Source: Mycoplasmatota bacterium
GTDB taxonomy: Bacteria > Bacillota_I > Bacilli_A > RF39 > UBA660
Direction: 5' to 3'
Assembly (NCBI GenBank): GCA_022771205.1
Contig: JALFCF010000001.1
Span: 210,753 to 274,752 of the forward strand
Length of the DNA: 64,000 bases
In this document: positions 44,630 to 52,600 of the stretch, piece by piece
How positions within the stretch are numbered: the stretch's first letter is position 1
Layout of the letters: every line of letters starts with the position of its first letter
Made by a program: the position numbers and the translations under genes
The notes under the pieces: model-generated
The model's input: the letters and a program-made list of their open reading frames with translations, nothing else
What the model was told of the DNA's origin: nothing
Database searches by the model: none

Positions 44630-46513
44630 ATGGGAGAGTTAAATAGTTGCTTTGATCATAAGCGAATAAAAGAAACTAAAGATAATATTGAAGGCATCTA
44701 TGATAATGCAGTTTTTAGTTGCTTTAATCAAAACCTTGAAAATCTAATTGCAAGTTTACCATACTATGATGAAAATCACGACGTAATAAGTAAAAATATA
44801 GAAACATTAGAAACATATACTTCTAAAATAGAAAAATGTTCTTCTGATTTTGAAAATTTATATACGGCCATTGAAAGCTCAATAAAAGCATATGATGATG
44901 CAGAATCTGCGACTCTGCTATTTTTAACGGATTTGGCAAAAATCATTTCTGACGATTTAGGAAATAAACAAGTGGCAGGATATATAAATGATGGAACCGT
45001 TAATAAAAATACATTAGCAGATGATACTTCTGAATTTATGGAAAATGTTACAGAAGCAGTAAAAAAACAAATATCTAGCTATGCTATGTATTTGGATGAA
45101 ACATGTCCAGAAGGCTACTCTTCTGCAGAAAAATGGAAAGAAGCATTAGAAGCAAAATATGAAGCATTAGGTTATTCGAGTTATGATGCTAGTGATTTAG
45201 CATATGCGGAAATGGCAAAATGGAGAACTGCACAAACTGGAGCAAAAGTAACTACCAATGCAATTTCAGAGTTTGCAGAAGAAACATATACAGATATGGA
45301 AGAAACAGTTAAAACAGAGTATAATGAACTAGTAGATAAATATAAAGATCTAGGTGCAACAGAAAAACAAGCTAAAGAATTAGCAACAGCAGAATCAGAA
45401 TACATTGATGCTAGTGATTTAGCAAAAGAAAGCCCTGATAATTGGGCATACAGTGACTCAAGTAAGAAATATAGTGAATGGCAAAAGTTAAAAGAAGAAT
45501 ATGGAATTACCGAAGAAAGTTCAAATAATAGTGGAACAGCAAGCGAGCAAAACACCGATCCAGGCACAAAAGAACCAACTACAGATTCTGGAAATGGTGG
45601 TGGTGGAGGAAACTCATCCGGCAATGACATTCAACCTCGAAAGACAAGTACAGGTACTGGCAATTCATCAAGTGGTACTAATTCTTCTTCTCAAAACAAT
45701 AATTCAAGTTCACCTTCTGAAAACAATTCCTCAAGCCAAAGTCAAAATACTCCTTCTAATGGAACAGAAGAGAAACCATCTAATGGAAATGAGAATTCAG
45801 TAATTAGTGAGGGTGAAGAACAAGTTCCCGAAACACCAAATGAAGAAAAACCAAGTACAACACCGGAACCTAACAATCCACCAGCAGATAACAATAATAA
45901 CAATAACAATAACACCAATAATGGTGGTAGCATAAACAATAATCCATCTAATGGCGGTAACAATAGTTACTATCCACCAAGCAATAATGGAAATAGTGGT
46001 GGCTCAAGTAGTGGTGGAAACTACACAGGTGGTGGAAGTTCTAATGCTCCATCAACAGGAACAGGAACTCCAAATGATAATGTTTCTACAACAACACCAT
46101 CAGCACCTGAAAGTGATGCAAATATAACTGACAATACTGGAGAAACTTTAGATGTTATAAGTATTGATAAAAATTCAGGAACATCTTCTGCTAGTACATC
46201 TTCTAATGATGGTGGAAGTGTAATACCTACTATTTTAGGTGTTGGCGTAGCCGGAGCTGCTGCGGTTGCTGGAGCCAAAATTATCCATGATAAAAAGCAA
46301 AAAGAAAATGAGTATTCATATGAAGAAGATACAGAAAATAATAGTAGTTTTTCTGAATTAGACCCATATACTGAAGATGCTAGTGTTACAATGACCCCAG
46401 GAAGTTACAAAGCAGGAAGTGCCAACAATTTAGTGTTAGAAGGTACTCCAGAAGACATTAAAATTGATGAAAGTATAGCAAACATTCCGAATAAAAATGA
46501 AGAACTTGAATAA
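44630..46513 (+). CDS. Large membrane-anchored protein of the WXG100 locus
   Basis: 627 residues. An N-terminal helical domain (about 1-290, WXG/LXG-like in general character) is followed by about 240 residues of Ser/Asn/Gly/Pro/Thr-rich linker including an Asn run, one transmembrane helix (about 538-558, 'IPTILGVGVAGAAAVAGAKI') and an acidic C-terminal tail. No N-terminal signal peptide, so the N-terminal part may be exported by the type VII route and remain tethered. Possibly an ESX surface or channel-associated protein; no close family recognised. Confidence 0.7.
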   Translation: MGELNSCFDHKRIKETKDNIEGIYDNAVFSCFNQNLENLIASLPYYDENHDVISKNIETLETYTSKIEKCSSDFENLYTAIESSIKAYDDAESATLLFLTDLAKIISDDLGNKQVAGYINDGTVNKNTLADDTSEFMENVTEAVKKQISSYAMYLDETCPEGYSSAEKWKEALEAKYEALGYSSYDASDLAYAEMAKWRTAQTGAKVTTNAISEFAEETYTDMEETVKTEYNELVDKYKDLGATEKQAKELATAESEYIDASDLAKESPDNWAYSDSSKKYSEWQKLKEEYGITEESSNNSGTASEQNTDPGTKEPTTDSGNGGGGGNSSGNDIQPRKTSTGTGNSSSGTNSSSQNNNSSSPSENNSSSQSQNTPSNGTEEKPSNGNENSVISEGEEQVPETPNEEKPSTTPEPNNPPADNNNNNNNNTNNGGSINNNPSNGGNNSYYPPSNNGNSGGSSSGGNYTGGGSSNAPSTGTGTPNDNVSTTTPSAPESDANITDNTGETLDVISIDKNSGTSSASTSSNDGGSVIPTILGVGVAGAAAVAGAKIIHDKKQKENEYSYEEDTENNSSFSELDPYTEDASVTMTPGSYKAGSANNLVLEGTPEDIKIDESIANIPNKNEELE

Positions 46514-46530
46514 TGAAAAGAGGTTAGAAA

Positions 46531-46869
46531 ATGAAAAAAGAAATTTTACCCCTAGGTAGTGTAGTACTTTTAAATGGTGGTACTAAAAAAGTAATGATTA
46601 TTGGTTATTGTATGAAAACTCCTGAAAACCCAAACAAGATGTATGATTATTGTGGTTGCGTTTTTCCTGAAGGAGTTCTTCGCTCTGATGTAACTTGCGT
46701 CTTTGATCATGAGCAAATTAAAGAAATTTGCTTTTCCGGTTTTAAAAATGAAGAAGCAAATAAGTTTATTGATAGAGTAATAACTTTAACAGAACAAGAA
46801 GATAATGTTCAACAAGAACAACAAAAAGAAGAACCAAGATTCCAAATAGAATCTTTGGAAACAGAATGA
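46531..46869 (+). CDS. DUF4176-like protein
   Basis: 112 residues with the DUF4176 pattern: 'LPLGSVVLLNGGTKKVMIIG', 'YDYCGCVFPEG', 'FDHEQIKEICF'. DUF4176 proteins are regular companions of Bacillota type VII secretion loci; function unknown. The stop codon lies in the stem of a strong terminator, so the main transcript probably ends here. Confidence 0.82.
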   Translation: MKKEILPLGSVVLLNGGTKKVMIIGYCMKTPENPNKMYDYCGCVFPEGVLRSDVTCVFDHEQIKEICFSGFKNEEANKFIDRVITLTEQEDNVQQEQQKEEPRFQIESLETE

Positions 46870-46891
46870 TTCTAGAATCGTTCTGTTTTTA
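46860..46891 (+). terminator. Terminator inside the WXG100 locus
   Basis: 12-bp stem 46861-46872 / 46875-46886 (one G-U), 2-nt loop, then TTTTT. The next start codon (46897) follows at once. Confidence 0.8.
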
Positions 46892-46896
46892 TTAAT

Positions 46897-47370
46897 ATGA
46901 ACATTAATTGCGATACCCCTATCGAAAACTTATTAAATTTAAAAGCGGTCAAAGAATTAGCAAATGAATACTATAATACAATAAAAAAAGCAATAGATGA
47001 ATTAACTTCAATAATTAGCAATGAACAAAATAAAGGCTTATCAAAAGAGGCTTTTAATATCAATGGAGATAACATGATATATGAAAAAGCAAATGCTATT
47101 AATATAAATTTATCTATAATTCTTCTTGTAGCAGAAGTTCAAAAAAATAATATTATAAAAACAGCAACAGAAAAAAGAGGAGAGGAATTAACTACACTAA
47201 AAAAAGCTGTTTATAATAAACTAATAGAACTATCAAGCGAAATTTCTAGCTTAAATATGAAAAAAATTGTAAACAACAATCAAAATATAGTTACAGAATT
47301 AAATCAAATAACCGAAATTTACAAAAAATATAAGAAAAAATATGATCAATTATTAATTATGAAAGAGTGA
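46897..47370 (+). CDS. Helical protein of the WXG100 locus, unknown
   Basis: 157 residues, all helical, no signal peptide. It begins 6 nt after a terminator and has no Shine-Dalgarno sequence, so either expression is low or the true start lies further in. It ends 4 nt before the NlpC/P60 gene. No family recognised; possibly a chaperone for that enzyme. Confidence 0.55.
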   Translation: MNINCDTPIENLLNLKAVKELANEYYNTIKKAIDELTSIISNEQNKGLSKEAFNINGDNMIYEKANAININLSIILLVAEVQKNNIIKTATEKRGEELTTLKKAVYNKLIELSSEISSLNMKKIVNNNQNIVTELNQITEIYKKYKKKYDQLLIMKE

Positions 47371-47374
47371 AAGT

Positions 47375-48313
47375 ATGTCAAAAGTTTTAATAGATTATAC
47401 ATTATTATTAGCATCAGCACTAATCATAGAAAATGGAGTAGAAGGTGTTCGGGAGAATATCTACAAACTGCCAGATATAAGAGAAAATATACAGAATCTT
47501 GGTAAAGAGCACGATAATTGTTTTTCAAAAATGTCAGATGATATTGAATATGATTTAACTAAGAACTTAGAAAAATTATTACAACTATCAGATGATATGA
47601 TAACAACAGTTAATCTGTTCTCACAAGCCGAAATTGCTACCATAAAAAATATGAATATTACTTCAAAAGGATTAGATAATGCATTACAATTTCAATATTC
47701 CAATACATTTAATGAAAAACTAACAGGCTACGATTACGATTATTATCAAAGTTTATTTAACAAAACCATGTCTTTAGCAACAGATAATAGAACAAGAACT
47801 ACTATGGCAGCCCTTTTTTTAGCAACCTCATTTCCTCATATGAACTATTTTTGGGGAGGAGGTCATGAGTCGATTTGTGAAGGATTAGATCCAACATGGG
47901 GTGATCCTAGATTGGTAACAGCAGAAGGAAGTGAAACAACAGGCACTAAACAGCCTAATAGCTTAGATTGTTCTGGATATGTATCATGGGTTTTGAAAAA
48001 TGGTGGATATAATATAGAAAAACCTATGACTACTTGGGAATTGGAAAACATTGGTGAAAAAACACCACTAATAAATTCTAATGAAAACGATATAAAAGTA
48101 GGAGACTTGGCTTATATGGATGGACATATTGGTGTAATAGTAAGAATAGATAATAAAGATATAACTATTAGTCATTGTTCTGGTACCGGAGGTATGAATA
48201 TTACTAAAATGGACACAACAACAGGATTAGTAACAGAAGACTGGAATAAAGAAGCAAATAGAGTTGGTCAACCCTATTTTACAGATATAATAAAAGTGAA
48301 TTATAATGATTAA
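47375..48313 (+). CDS. NlpC/P60 peptidase with helical N-terminal domain, candidate type VII substrate
   Basis: 312 residues. Residues 1-140 are helical with no signal peptide; residues 145-310 are an NlpC/P60 domain with catalytic Cys199 ('SLDCSGYVSWVL'), His251 ('DGHIGVIV') and His267 ('ISHCSG'). The domain cuts gamma-D-Glu-diamino acid bonds of wall peptides. A helical N-terminus in place of a signal peptide, in a WXG100 locus, suggests export by type VII secretion for wall remodelling or competition. No immunity gene is evident. Confidence 0.82.
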   Translation: MSKVLIDYTLLLASALIIENGVEGVRENIYKLPDIRENIQNLGKEHDNCFSKMSDDIEYDLTKNLEKLLQLSDDMITTVNLFSQAEIATIKNMNITSKGLDNALQFQYSNTFNEKLTGYDYDYYQSLFNKTMSLATDNRTRTTMAALFLATSFPHMNYFWGGGHESICEGLDPTWGDPRLVTAEGSETTGTKQPNSLDCSGYVSWVLKNGGYNIEKPMTTWELENIGEKTPLINSNENDIKVGDLAYMDGHIGVIVRIDNKDITISHCSGTGGMNITKMDTTTGLVTEDWNKEANRVGQPYFTDIIKVNYND

Positions 48314-48496
48314 AAAATGTCATAAAAGTAAACTGTAACAAAGTATTTCTGTATATAAAGCTGTTGAAGAAATATTAATAGACGAAACAACACAATTTGA
48401 AATAACAGAAGTTACAATAAAAAAGCAACAACAAAGTAAAAATATTAATGTTTTCTTTTGTAAAAATATATAGTATAATAAATGTGGTGAATAAAT

Positions 48497-48808
48497 ATGC
48501 AATTACAATATATAATTATAGTTATTATCTTAATCATCATTTTACTTGCTATATTGAAAGCAACTAAAAAAGATGCTAATTTGGATTTTAATAAGCTAGT
48601 AGAGTTATTAGGTGGTAAAGATAATATTATTGAAACAGAAACTAATTTATCTCGTTTCAAAGTAACATTAAAAGATGTTACAAAAGCTAATAAAGAAGGA
48701 ATTCAAAAGCTGGGTGCAAAGGGAATTGTTGAAATTGATAATCAATTAAAGATTATTTTAGGACCAGAATCCAAGCAATTAAAAAAGTATATTGATGACT
48801 TAAAATAA
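48497..48808 (+). CDS. Membrane-anchored EIIB-like domain without the phospho-Cys
   Basis: 103 residues: N-terminal transmembrane helix (4-21) then a domain that aligns without gaps to glucose-type PTS EIIB ('LVELLGGKDNIIETETNLSR' and 'LGAKGIVEIDNQLKIILGP'). The position of the phosphorylated Cys (normally in a CATR-like motif) is Asn50, so it cannot carry phosphate. Possibly a regulatory or scaffold derivative. Preceded by TATAAT (48474-48479) and GGTGA. Region 48314-48496 otherwise holds no gene. Confidence 0.72.
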   Translation: MQLQYIIIVIILIIILLAILKATKKDANLDFNKLVELLGGKDNIIETETNLSRFKVTLKDVTKANKEGIQKLGAKGIVEIDNQLKIILGPESKQLKKYIDDLK

Positions 48809-48830
48809 CAGGTAACTGTTATTTTTTTTA
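48802..48830 (+). terminator. Terminator
   Basis: Perfect 10-bp stem AAAATAACAG / CTGTTATTTT, 4-nt loop, T-run. Confidence 0.85.
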
Positions 48831-48846
48831 CAAAAAGAGAAAATTA

Positions 48847-48855
48847 TGATATAAT
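48847..48855 (+). promoter_or_regulatory. Extended -10 promoter of the transglutaminase-like gene
   Basis: TGATATAAT, followed by AAGGGG before ATG 48881, the same leader layout as the paralogue at 23343. Confidence 0.5.
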
Positions 48856-48880
48856 ATACCCGAAATTCAAGGGGCATTAT

Positions 48881-49780
48881 ATGAACTTATTAAATGATAT
48901 GTATGAAAAATTAGAAACTGACTTTAAAGACAAAGATACGATTAGTAAAATCTATTTTATTTATGAAAGTCTGTGTGAACTTTTTCAATATGATAGCAGA
49001 TGGCATTGGGCAATAGGTGAAGAAAGATTACAAGATGAAATATTTAATAAAGAAATAGATATTACAAATGTTACTAGTAATAAAGTAGTTTGCAGCAGTT
49101 TTAGTAAAATGTTCTGTGAATTAGCAGATTTATTGCTATCAAATGATGAAAATTATGATATGTCTTTACTTCAGGGTGAATTAGCCCATTGTTTTGCTAT
49201 AACTTATTTAAAAGATAATACTGTAATAGAGATAGATCCATTAGGTAATACAAATGACTTTTTAAATATAAAAAAAGGATTACCAATTCAAGGAATAAAG
49301 ATAATCAGCCTATATGATGATCCCATATATTTAGAAGAAAGAGCTTTGAGAGAAAGTGAATATAGAAATGACGCATTATACTTACAATTTCTTAAAAAAA
49401 TAGGCGAGGAAATGCGTGAGCAAGAAGCTTATAAACTAGATCCAACATTAACTTTATTTGACTGGTTCCGAACTACAACGAATTTTCATTCTATGGGATT
49501 AAATGAAGCAAATGGATTGTTTCTATTAACTGTTAGTAATATAGCACAAACTAGTGCTCAAAACTTAATGTTTAGGAGAATGTTTTTATATGATCCTGTA
49601 GCAGATGATGTTAAACTTATATACAAAGTACCATCAACAACTGAAGAAGATAGTCATTATTGTATGAGATTAGAACAAGGAAATATTGAAATACAGAAAA
49701 TAGAAGAGCCAATAACAGACTATATTGCAAGATATCGCTCATTTACAGATGATAGAGAAAAATATTTATCTAAAAAATAA
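48881..49780 (+). CDS. Transglutaminase-like (Cys-His-Asp) protein
   Basis: 299 residues, cytoplasmic (no signal peptide). A papain/transglutaminase-type triad is visible: Cys71 in 'VVCSSFSKMF', His103 in 'ELAHCFAITY' and Asp119 in 'IEIDPLGN', with the spacing of a transglutaminase core. The C-terminal 150 residues are family-specific and shared with the disrupted paralogue at 23343, which lacks the Cys. No named family recognised. Could be a peptidase or cross-linking enzyme; substrate unknown. Confidence 0.7.
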   Translation: MNLLNDMYEKLETDFKDKDTISKIYFIYESLCELFQYDSRWHWAIGEERLQDEIFNKEIDITNVTSNKVVCSSFSKMFCELADLLLSNDENYDMSLLQGELAHCFAITYLKDNTVIEIDPLGNTNDFLNIKKGLPIQGIKIISLYDDPIYLEERALRESEYRNDALYLQFLKKIGEEMREQEAYKLDPTLTLFDWFRTTTNFHSMGLNEANGLFLLTVSNIAQTSAQNLMFRRMFLYDPVADDVKLIYKVPSTTEEDSHYCMRLEQGNIEIQKIEEPITDYIARYRSFTDDREKYLSKK

Positions 49781-49814
49781 AAAAGTATTTTCTAATTTGA
49801 AAATACTTTTTATT
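49779..49814. terminator. Bidirectional terminator
   Basis: Perfect 12-bp stem AAAAGTATTTTC / GAAAATACTTTT with a 6-nt loop and A/T flanks on both sides. Confidence 0.8.
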
Positions 49815-50058
49815 TTAACTCTTTAAACTCATCTAAATTAATTTCTGCTAATTTATCTAAACTAACATTTAATACTTTTGAAATATTCCATATCGTCTGA
49901 AAAGAGAAGGTTTTTTTACCTTTTTTCGATTCAATTCTACGAACGAACTCGTGTGAAACACCAATTGCTTCAGCAAGTTCAGCTTGCGTTAAACCAGCTT
50001 CTTGACGATACTTTTTAATATTTTTAGCAACTTGTTCATAAATATTTACTTCATACAT
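49810..50058 (-). CDS. XRE-family transcriptional regulator
   Basis: 82-residue single-domain helix-turn-helix protein: 'IKKYRQEAGLTQAELAEAIG' and 'VSHEFVRRIESKKGKKTF', then a helical end ('LDKLAEINLDEFKEL'). ATG 50058 is preceded by GGTGAT; longer starts at 50070 and 50088 are possible. It is divergent from the sensor kinase gene and shares its upstream region, so mutual regulation is possible. Confidence 0.85.
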   Translation of the reverse strand: MYEVNIYEQVAKNIKKYRQEAGLTQAELAEAIGVSHEFVRRIESKKGKKTFSFQTIWNISKVLNVSLDKLAEINLDEFKELK

Positions 50059-50147
50059 TGTAATCACCATAAATTCATTATGAAACAAAGTAAAACAATA
50101 GTATGTAAACCTACAGTAAACATAAAATCGAGGTGGTTAAGACAAAA

Positions 50148-50165
50148 TTCGACAAACATCGACAA
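50148..50165 (+). promoter_or_regulatory. Tandem Spo0A-type boxes
   Basis: TTCGACAA (50148-50155) is a perfect complement of the Spo0A box TTGTCGAA; ATCGACAA (50158-50165) matches 7 of 8. Start-to-start spacing is 10 bp, one helical turn, as expected for a Spo0A dimer. It lies 32-49 bp before the kinase start codon. Confidence 0.6.
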
Positions 50166-50196
50166 AAAATATTAGTAAACTAAAAAAGGTGATATT

Positions 50197-51438
50197 ATGT
50201 CGATTTTTGAATCTTTAACAATTAATTTAATATTTCTACTTTTTCCATTTTTAATATATGCAATCTATATAAGTTATCGCAATAATACGAAAGATGAAAA
50301 GTTGGTTTTTGACTTTGTCATTTTTTCAGCAATGTTTTTACTAATTCGTTATACAAAAACTGAAGATTCGATAGCCAGTTTAATTTTTATTAATTTTCCT
50401 TTATTAATTGCTGTTATGAAAAAAAGAAGTTTATTAGTTATTATGTTATCTATAATAACTATCTATTATTACCATCAAATGATAAAAATTCCTTTAAGTT
50501 ATGGAATTATAGAATATAGTATTTATATTATGTTGTATTTTTCCATGTTAAAAAAGTCTTCTATGAATTCTGTCATATTAAATATATTTATTAGTATAAA
50601 ATCTTTTATAACAGCCTGTTACTTATGTATAAAAGATTTAAATAATATTTTAACTCCACAAATCTTTCTTTATTTATTATTTATAATATTGTTATTTATA
50701 ATTACAATAACTAGTATTTTATGGTTGTTAAAAGAGGGAGAAAAAATTATAGAGAAAAACCGAGCGTTACGTGAACTGGAAAGGGAAAAAGAGTTAAAAC
50801 TAGCATTATTCAAACTAACCCATGAAATAAAAAATCCAATTGCGGTGTGTAAAGGATATTTAGAAATGGTAAATATTGAAAATAAAGAGAAATTAAAAAA
50901 ATATCTACCCATTATTAAAGATGAAATAAATAGAACATTATTAGTGATTAATGATTTTTCAGATTATGGAAAACTACAAATAGACAAAGAAGAAGTGGAT
51001 TTAGAAATGTTATTAGATGACATAAAAGAAACATTAGAACCTTTATTAAAAGAAAAAAAGGTAAAAGCTAATTTTATAATTAAGGAAGAGGAATTATATG
51101 CCGAATTAGACTATAATCGTATGAAACAAGTACTAATAAACTTAATAAAAAATGCTATTGAGGCAAAAGATGACGAAAGGCAATTAAAAATAACTACTAC
51201 AATTAAAAAGGTAAAAGAAGAAATCCAAATTAAAGTAGAAGATACTGGTATAGGAATATCAAAAGAAAACTTAGAAAAAATTGATAAAATATTTTATACA
51301 ACAAAGGAACATGGAACTGGTATTGGTGTTGCATTATCAAAAGAAATTGTAGAAAGACACAAAGGCAGTATAATTTATCAATCAACATTAGGCAAAGGAA
51401 CTAAAGTAACAATTTTACTTCCAATAAAAGAAAACTAA
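50197..51438 (+). CDS. Orphan membrane sensor histidine kinase (KinB-like)
   Basis: 413 residues. Six or so transmembrane helices (1-175) with almost no extracellular loops, then a HisKA domain with phospho-acceptor His209 in 'THEIKNPIAVCKGYLEM', and a HATPase domain with 'NLIKNAIEAKD' (N box), 'VEDTGIGIS' (G1) and 'GTGIGVALSKEIV' (G2). No response regulator is adjacent. The HEIKNP..V.KG.L motif and multispan input region resemble sporulation kinases of the KinB type. Spo0A-type boxes upstream fit a role in that phosphorelay (inference). Confidence 0.85.
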   Translation: MSIFESLTINLIFLLFPFLIYAIYISYRNNTKDEKLVFDFVIFSAMFLLIRYTKTEDSIASLIFINFPLLIAVMKKRSLLVIMLSIITIYYYHQMIKIPLSYGIIEYSIYIMLYFSMLKKSSMNSVILNIFISIKSFITACYLCIKDLNNILTPQIFLYLLFIILLFIITITSILWLLKEGEKIIEKNRALRELEREKELKLALFKLTHEIKNPIAVCKGYLEMVNIENKEKLKKYLPIIKDEINRTLLVINDFSDYGKLQIDKEEVDLEMLLDDIKETLEPLLKEKKVKANFIIKEEELYAELDYNRMKQVLINLIKNAIEAKDDERQLKITTTIKKVKEEIQIKVEDTGIGISKENLEKIDKIFYTTKEHGTGIGVALSKEIVERHKGSIIYQSTLGKGTKVTILLPIKEN

Positions 51439-51453
51439 AGCCTAAGCTTTAGT
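51424..51453 (-). terminator. Terminator of the Tyr/Pro-rich gene
   Basis: 8-bp stem ACTAAAGC / GCTTTAGT, CTAA loop; on the minus strand it is followed by TTTTCTTTT. Confidence 0.65.
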
Positions 51454-51736
51454 AATAATAATTAGTGGTGTACATAGGGTACGGTGTAGGGTAGATCATT
51501 GGTAGATACATAGGATAAGGTGGATGATTATTATTAGCGATGCCAAAACCCAAAGCAGTACCAGCAAGGCCTCCAACTAGAAAAGGAGCAAGAAAGAATC
51601 TTTCACCTTCTGCATTAACACCTTCTGGAGGAACACTATTAGTGGTATAAGTATTAGTCATAGTAGTATAAGGAACTCCATCATAAACACGTGTTTCATA
51701 ACTAGTAGGTACACCATAGTTATTAGAATACATCAT
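51449..51736 (-). CDS. Tyr/Pro/Asn-rich small protein, possible coat component
   Basis: 95 residues. Polar Tyr/Thr/Asn-rich N-terminus, a central hydrophobic Gly-rich segment ('FFLAPFLVGGLAGTALGFGI') and a tail of Tyr-Pro-Met repeats ending 'TTNYYY'. Such Tyr-rich, low-complexity composition is frequent in spore coat proteins. It has the best sigma-K-like promoter in the window. GGAG before the ATG. No named family recognised. Confidence 0.65.
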   Translation of the reverse strand: MMYSNNYGVPTSYETRVYDGVPYTTMTNTYTTNSVPPEGVNAEGERFFLAPFLVGGLAGTALGFGIANNNHPPYPMYLPMIYPTPYPMYTTNYYY

Positions 51737-51754
51737 ATTAACACTCCTTTATGA

Positions 51755-51782
51755 TAATGTATGTAAAAAGACTAATTTGGTG
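51755..51782 (-). promoter_or_regulatory. Sigma-K-like promoter
   Basis: Minus strand: CACC (51779-51782), 15-bp spacer, CATACATTA (51755-51763), a perfect CATANNNTA -10. Same geometry as the coat operon promoter at 43158-43185. Confidence 0.55.
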
Positions 51783-51791
51783 TTAGAAATA

Positions 51792-51840
51792 TGGTATAAT
51801 AAAACATATCATAGTTTTTTTAATAAACTTATGATATAAT
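51792..51840 (+). promoter_or_regulatory. Two extended -10 elements before the kinase-like gene
   Basis: TGGTATAAT (51792-51800) and TGATATAAT (51832-51840). The second is 16 bp before the start codon, so the first is likelier to give a transcript with a full ribosome binding site (GGTGAG). Confidence 0.45.
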
Positions 51841-51856
51841 ATCCAGCGGTGAGATT

Positions 51857-52585
51857 ATGGCTTTAAGAAATATAAAAATAACTGCAGAAGAAAAATTATT
51901 TTATGAAAATCATTTTATGGACTTAGGTACAGAAAGTACTATATATCAAAACAGTCCTAATACTGTAATTAAAATTTGGAAAGATGAAGTGACTACAAAC
52001 GCACAAAAAGAAAATAAAAAAAATAAAATAATTGAGCTTCATAAAAGAAATTTAAAATACATTCCATCCATACTAAGTACATATAGTTTAGGAGATGTTT
52101 GTATTGGCTATGAAATGAGTTATAATGAAAAAGATTTACCAATGTTAGTAGCTCCATTAGATAAAAATGAAAAAATAAAAATTATAAAAAGAATGAAAGA
52201 TATTTTAATGTATTTTGCATCTGAAGAAGTAATTTATCCAGATATAAAAAATGATAATGTTTTAATTAACCCAATAACTGGAAATATTACATTTTGTGAT
52301 GTAGATAATAGTAAAGTAGACGGATTACCAATAGATTTGTATCCGCATTATGCAAAATTATTTACTGATGCCTATGGCCAAGAAGATAGCTTATTACATT
52401 CCTATATGTTAAATTTATATACATTAACAGAATTAACTGATACTTGGCAAGATGAAGTAATAGAAGGCCTTACTGAAGATAAATATCAAGAAATGTTTAG
52501 AGAAAAAGGAAAAACAATATTAAAACAAATGAAAAAGCCAACTCCGGCATATAGAGGAGAATACTTAATAGATTATATAAAATAG
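51857..52585 (+). CDS. Protein-kinase-fold protein
   Basis: 242 residues, cytoplasmic. 'LGTESTIYQ' resembles a glycine loop, Lys39 in 'VIKIWK' the ATP lysine, 'YPDIKNDNVLI' a catalytic loop (Asp129, Asn134) and 'FCDVDNS' (Asp148) the metal site. The His of HRD is replaced by Tyr-Pro. It resembles aminoglycoside/lipopolysaccharide-type or Ser/Thr-like kinases in general plan. Substrate unknown. It lies 15 nt before rluB, probably one operon. Confidence 0.72.
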   Translation: MALRNIKITAEEKLFYENHFMDLGTESTIYQNSPNTVIKIWKDEVTTNAQKENKKNKIIELHKRNLKYIPSILSTYSLGDVCIGYEMSYNEKDLPMLVAPLDKNEKIKIIKRMKDILMYFASEEVIYPDIKNDNVLINPITGNITFCDVDNSKVDGLPIDLYPHYAKLFTDAYGQEDSLLHSYMLNLYTLTELTDTWQDEVIEGLTEDKYQEMFREKGKTILKQMKKPTPAYRGEYLIDYIK

Positions 52586-52600
52586 ATGAGGTGAAAATTT

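Noticed and set aside
45181..46278. Open frames on the opposite strand and in other frames of the 627-aa WXG100-locus gene
   Set aside because: Low-complexity Ser/Asn/Gly codons keep alternative frames open; none has expression signals.
48325..48472. Possible second gene fragment before the EIIB-like gene
   Set aside because: A frame with some coding character ('SVYKAVEEILIDETTQ') exists but has an upstream TAA, no start codon or binding site and no recognisable relative, so it is not annotated.
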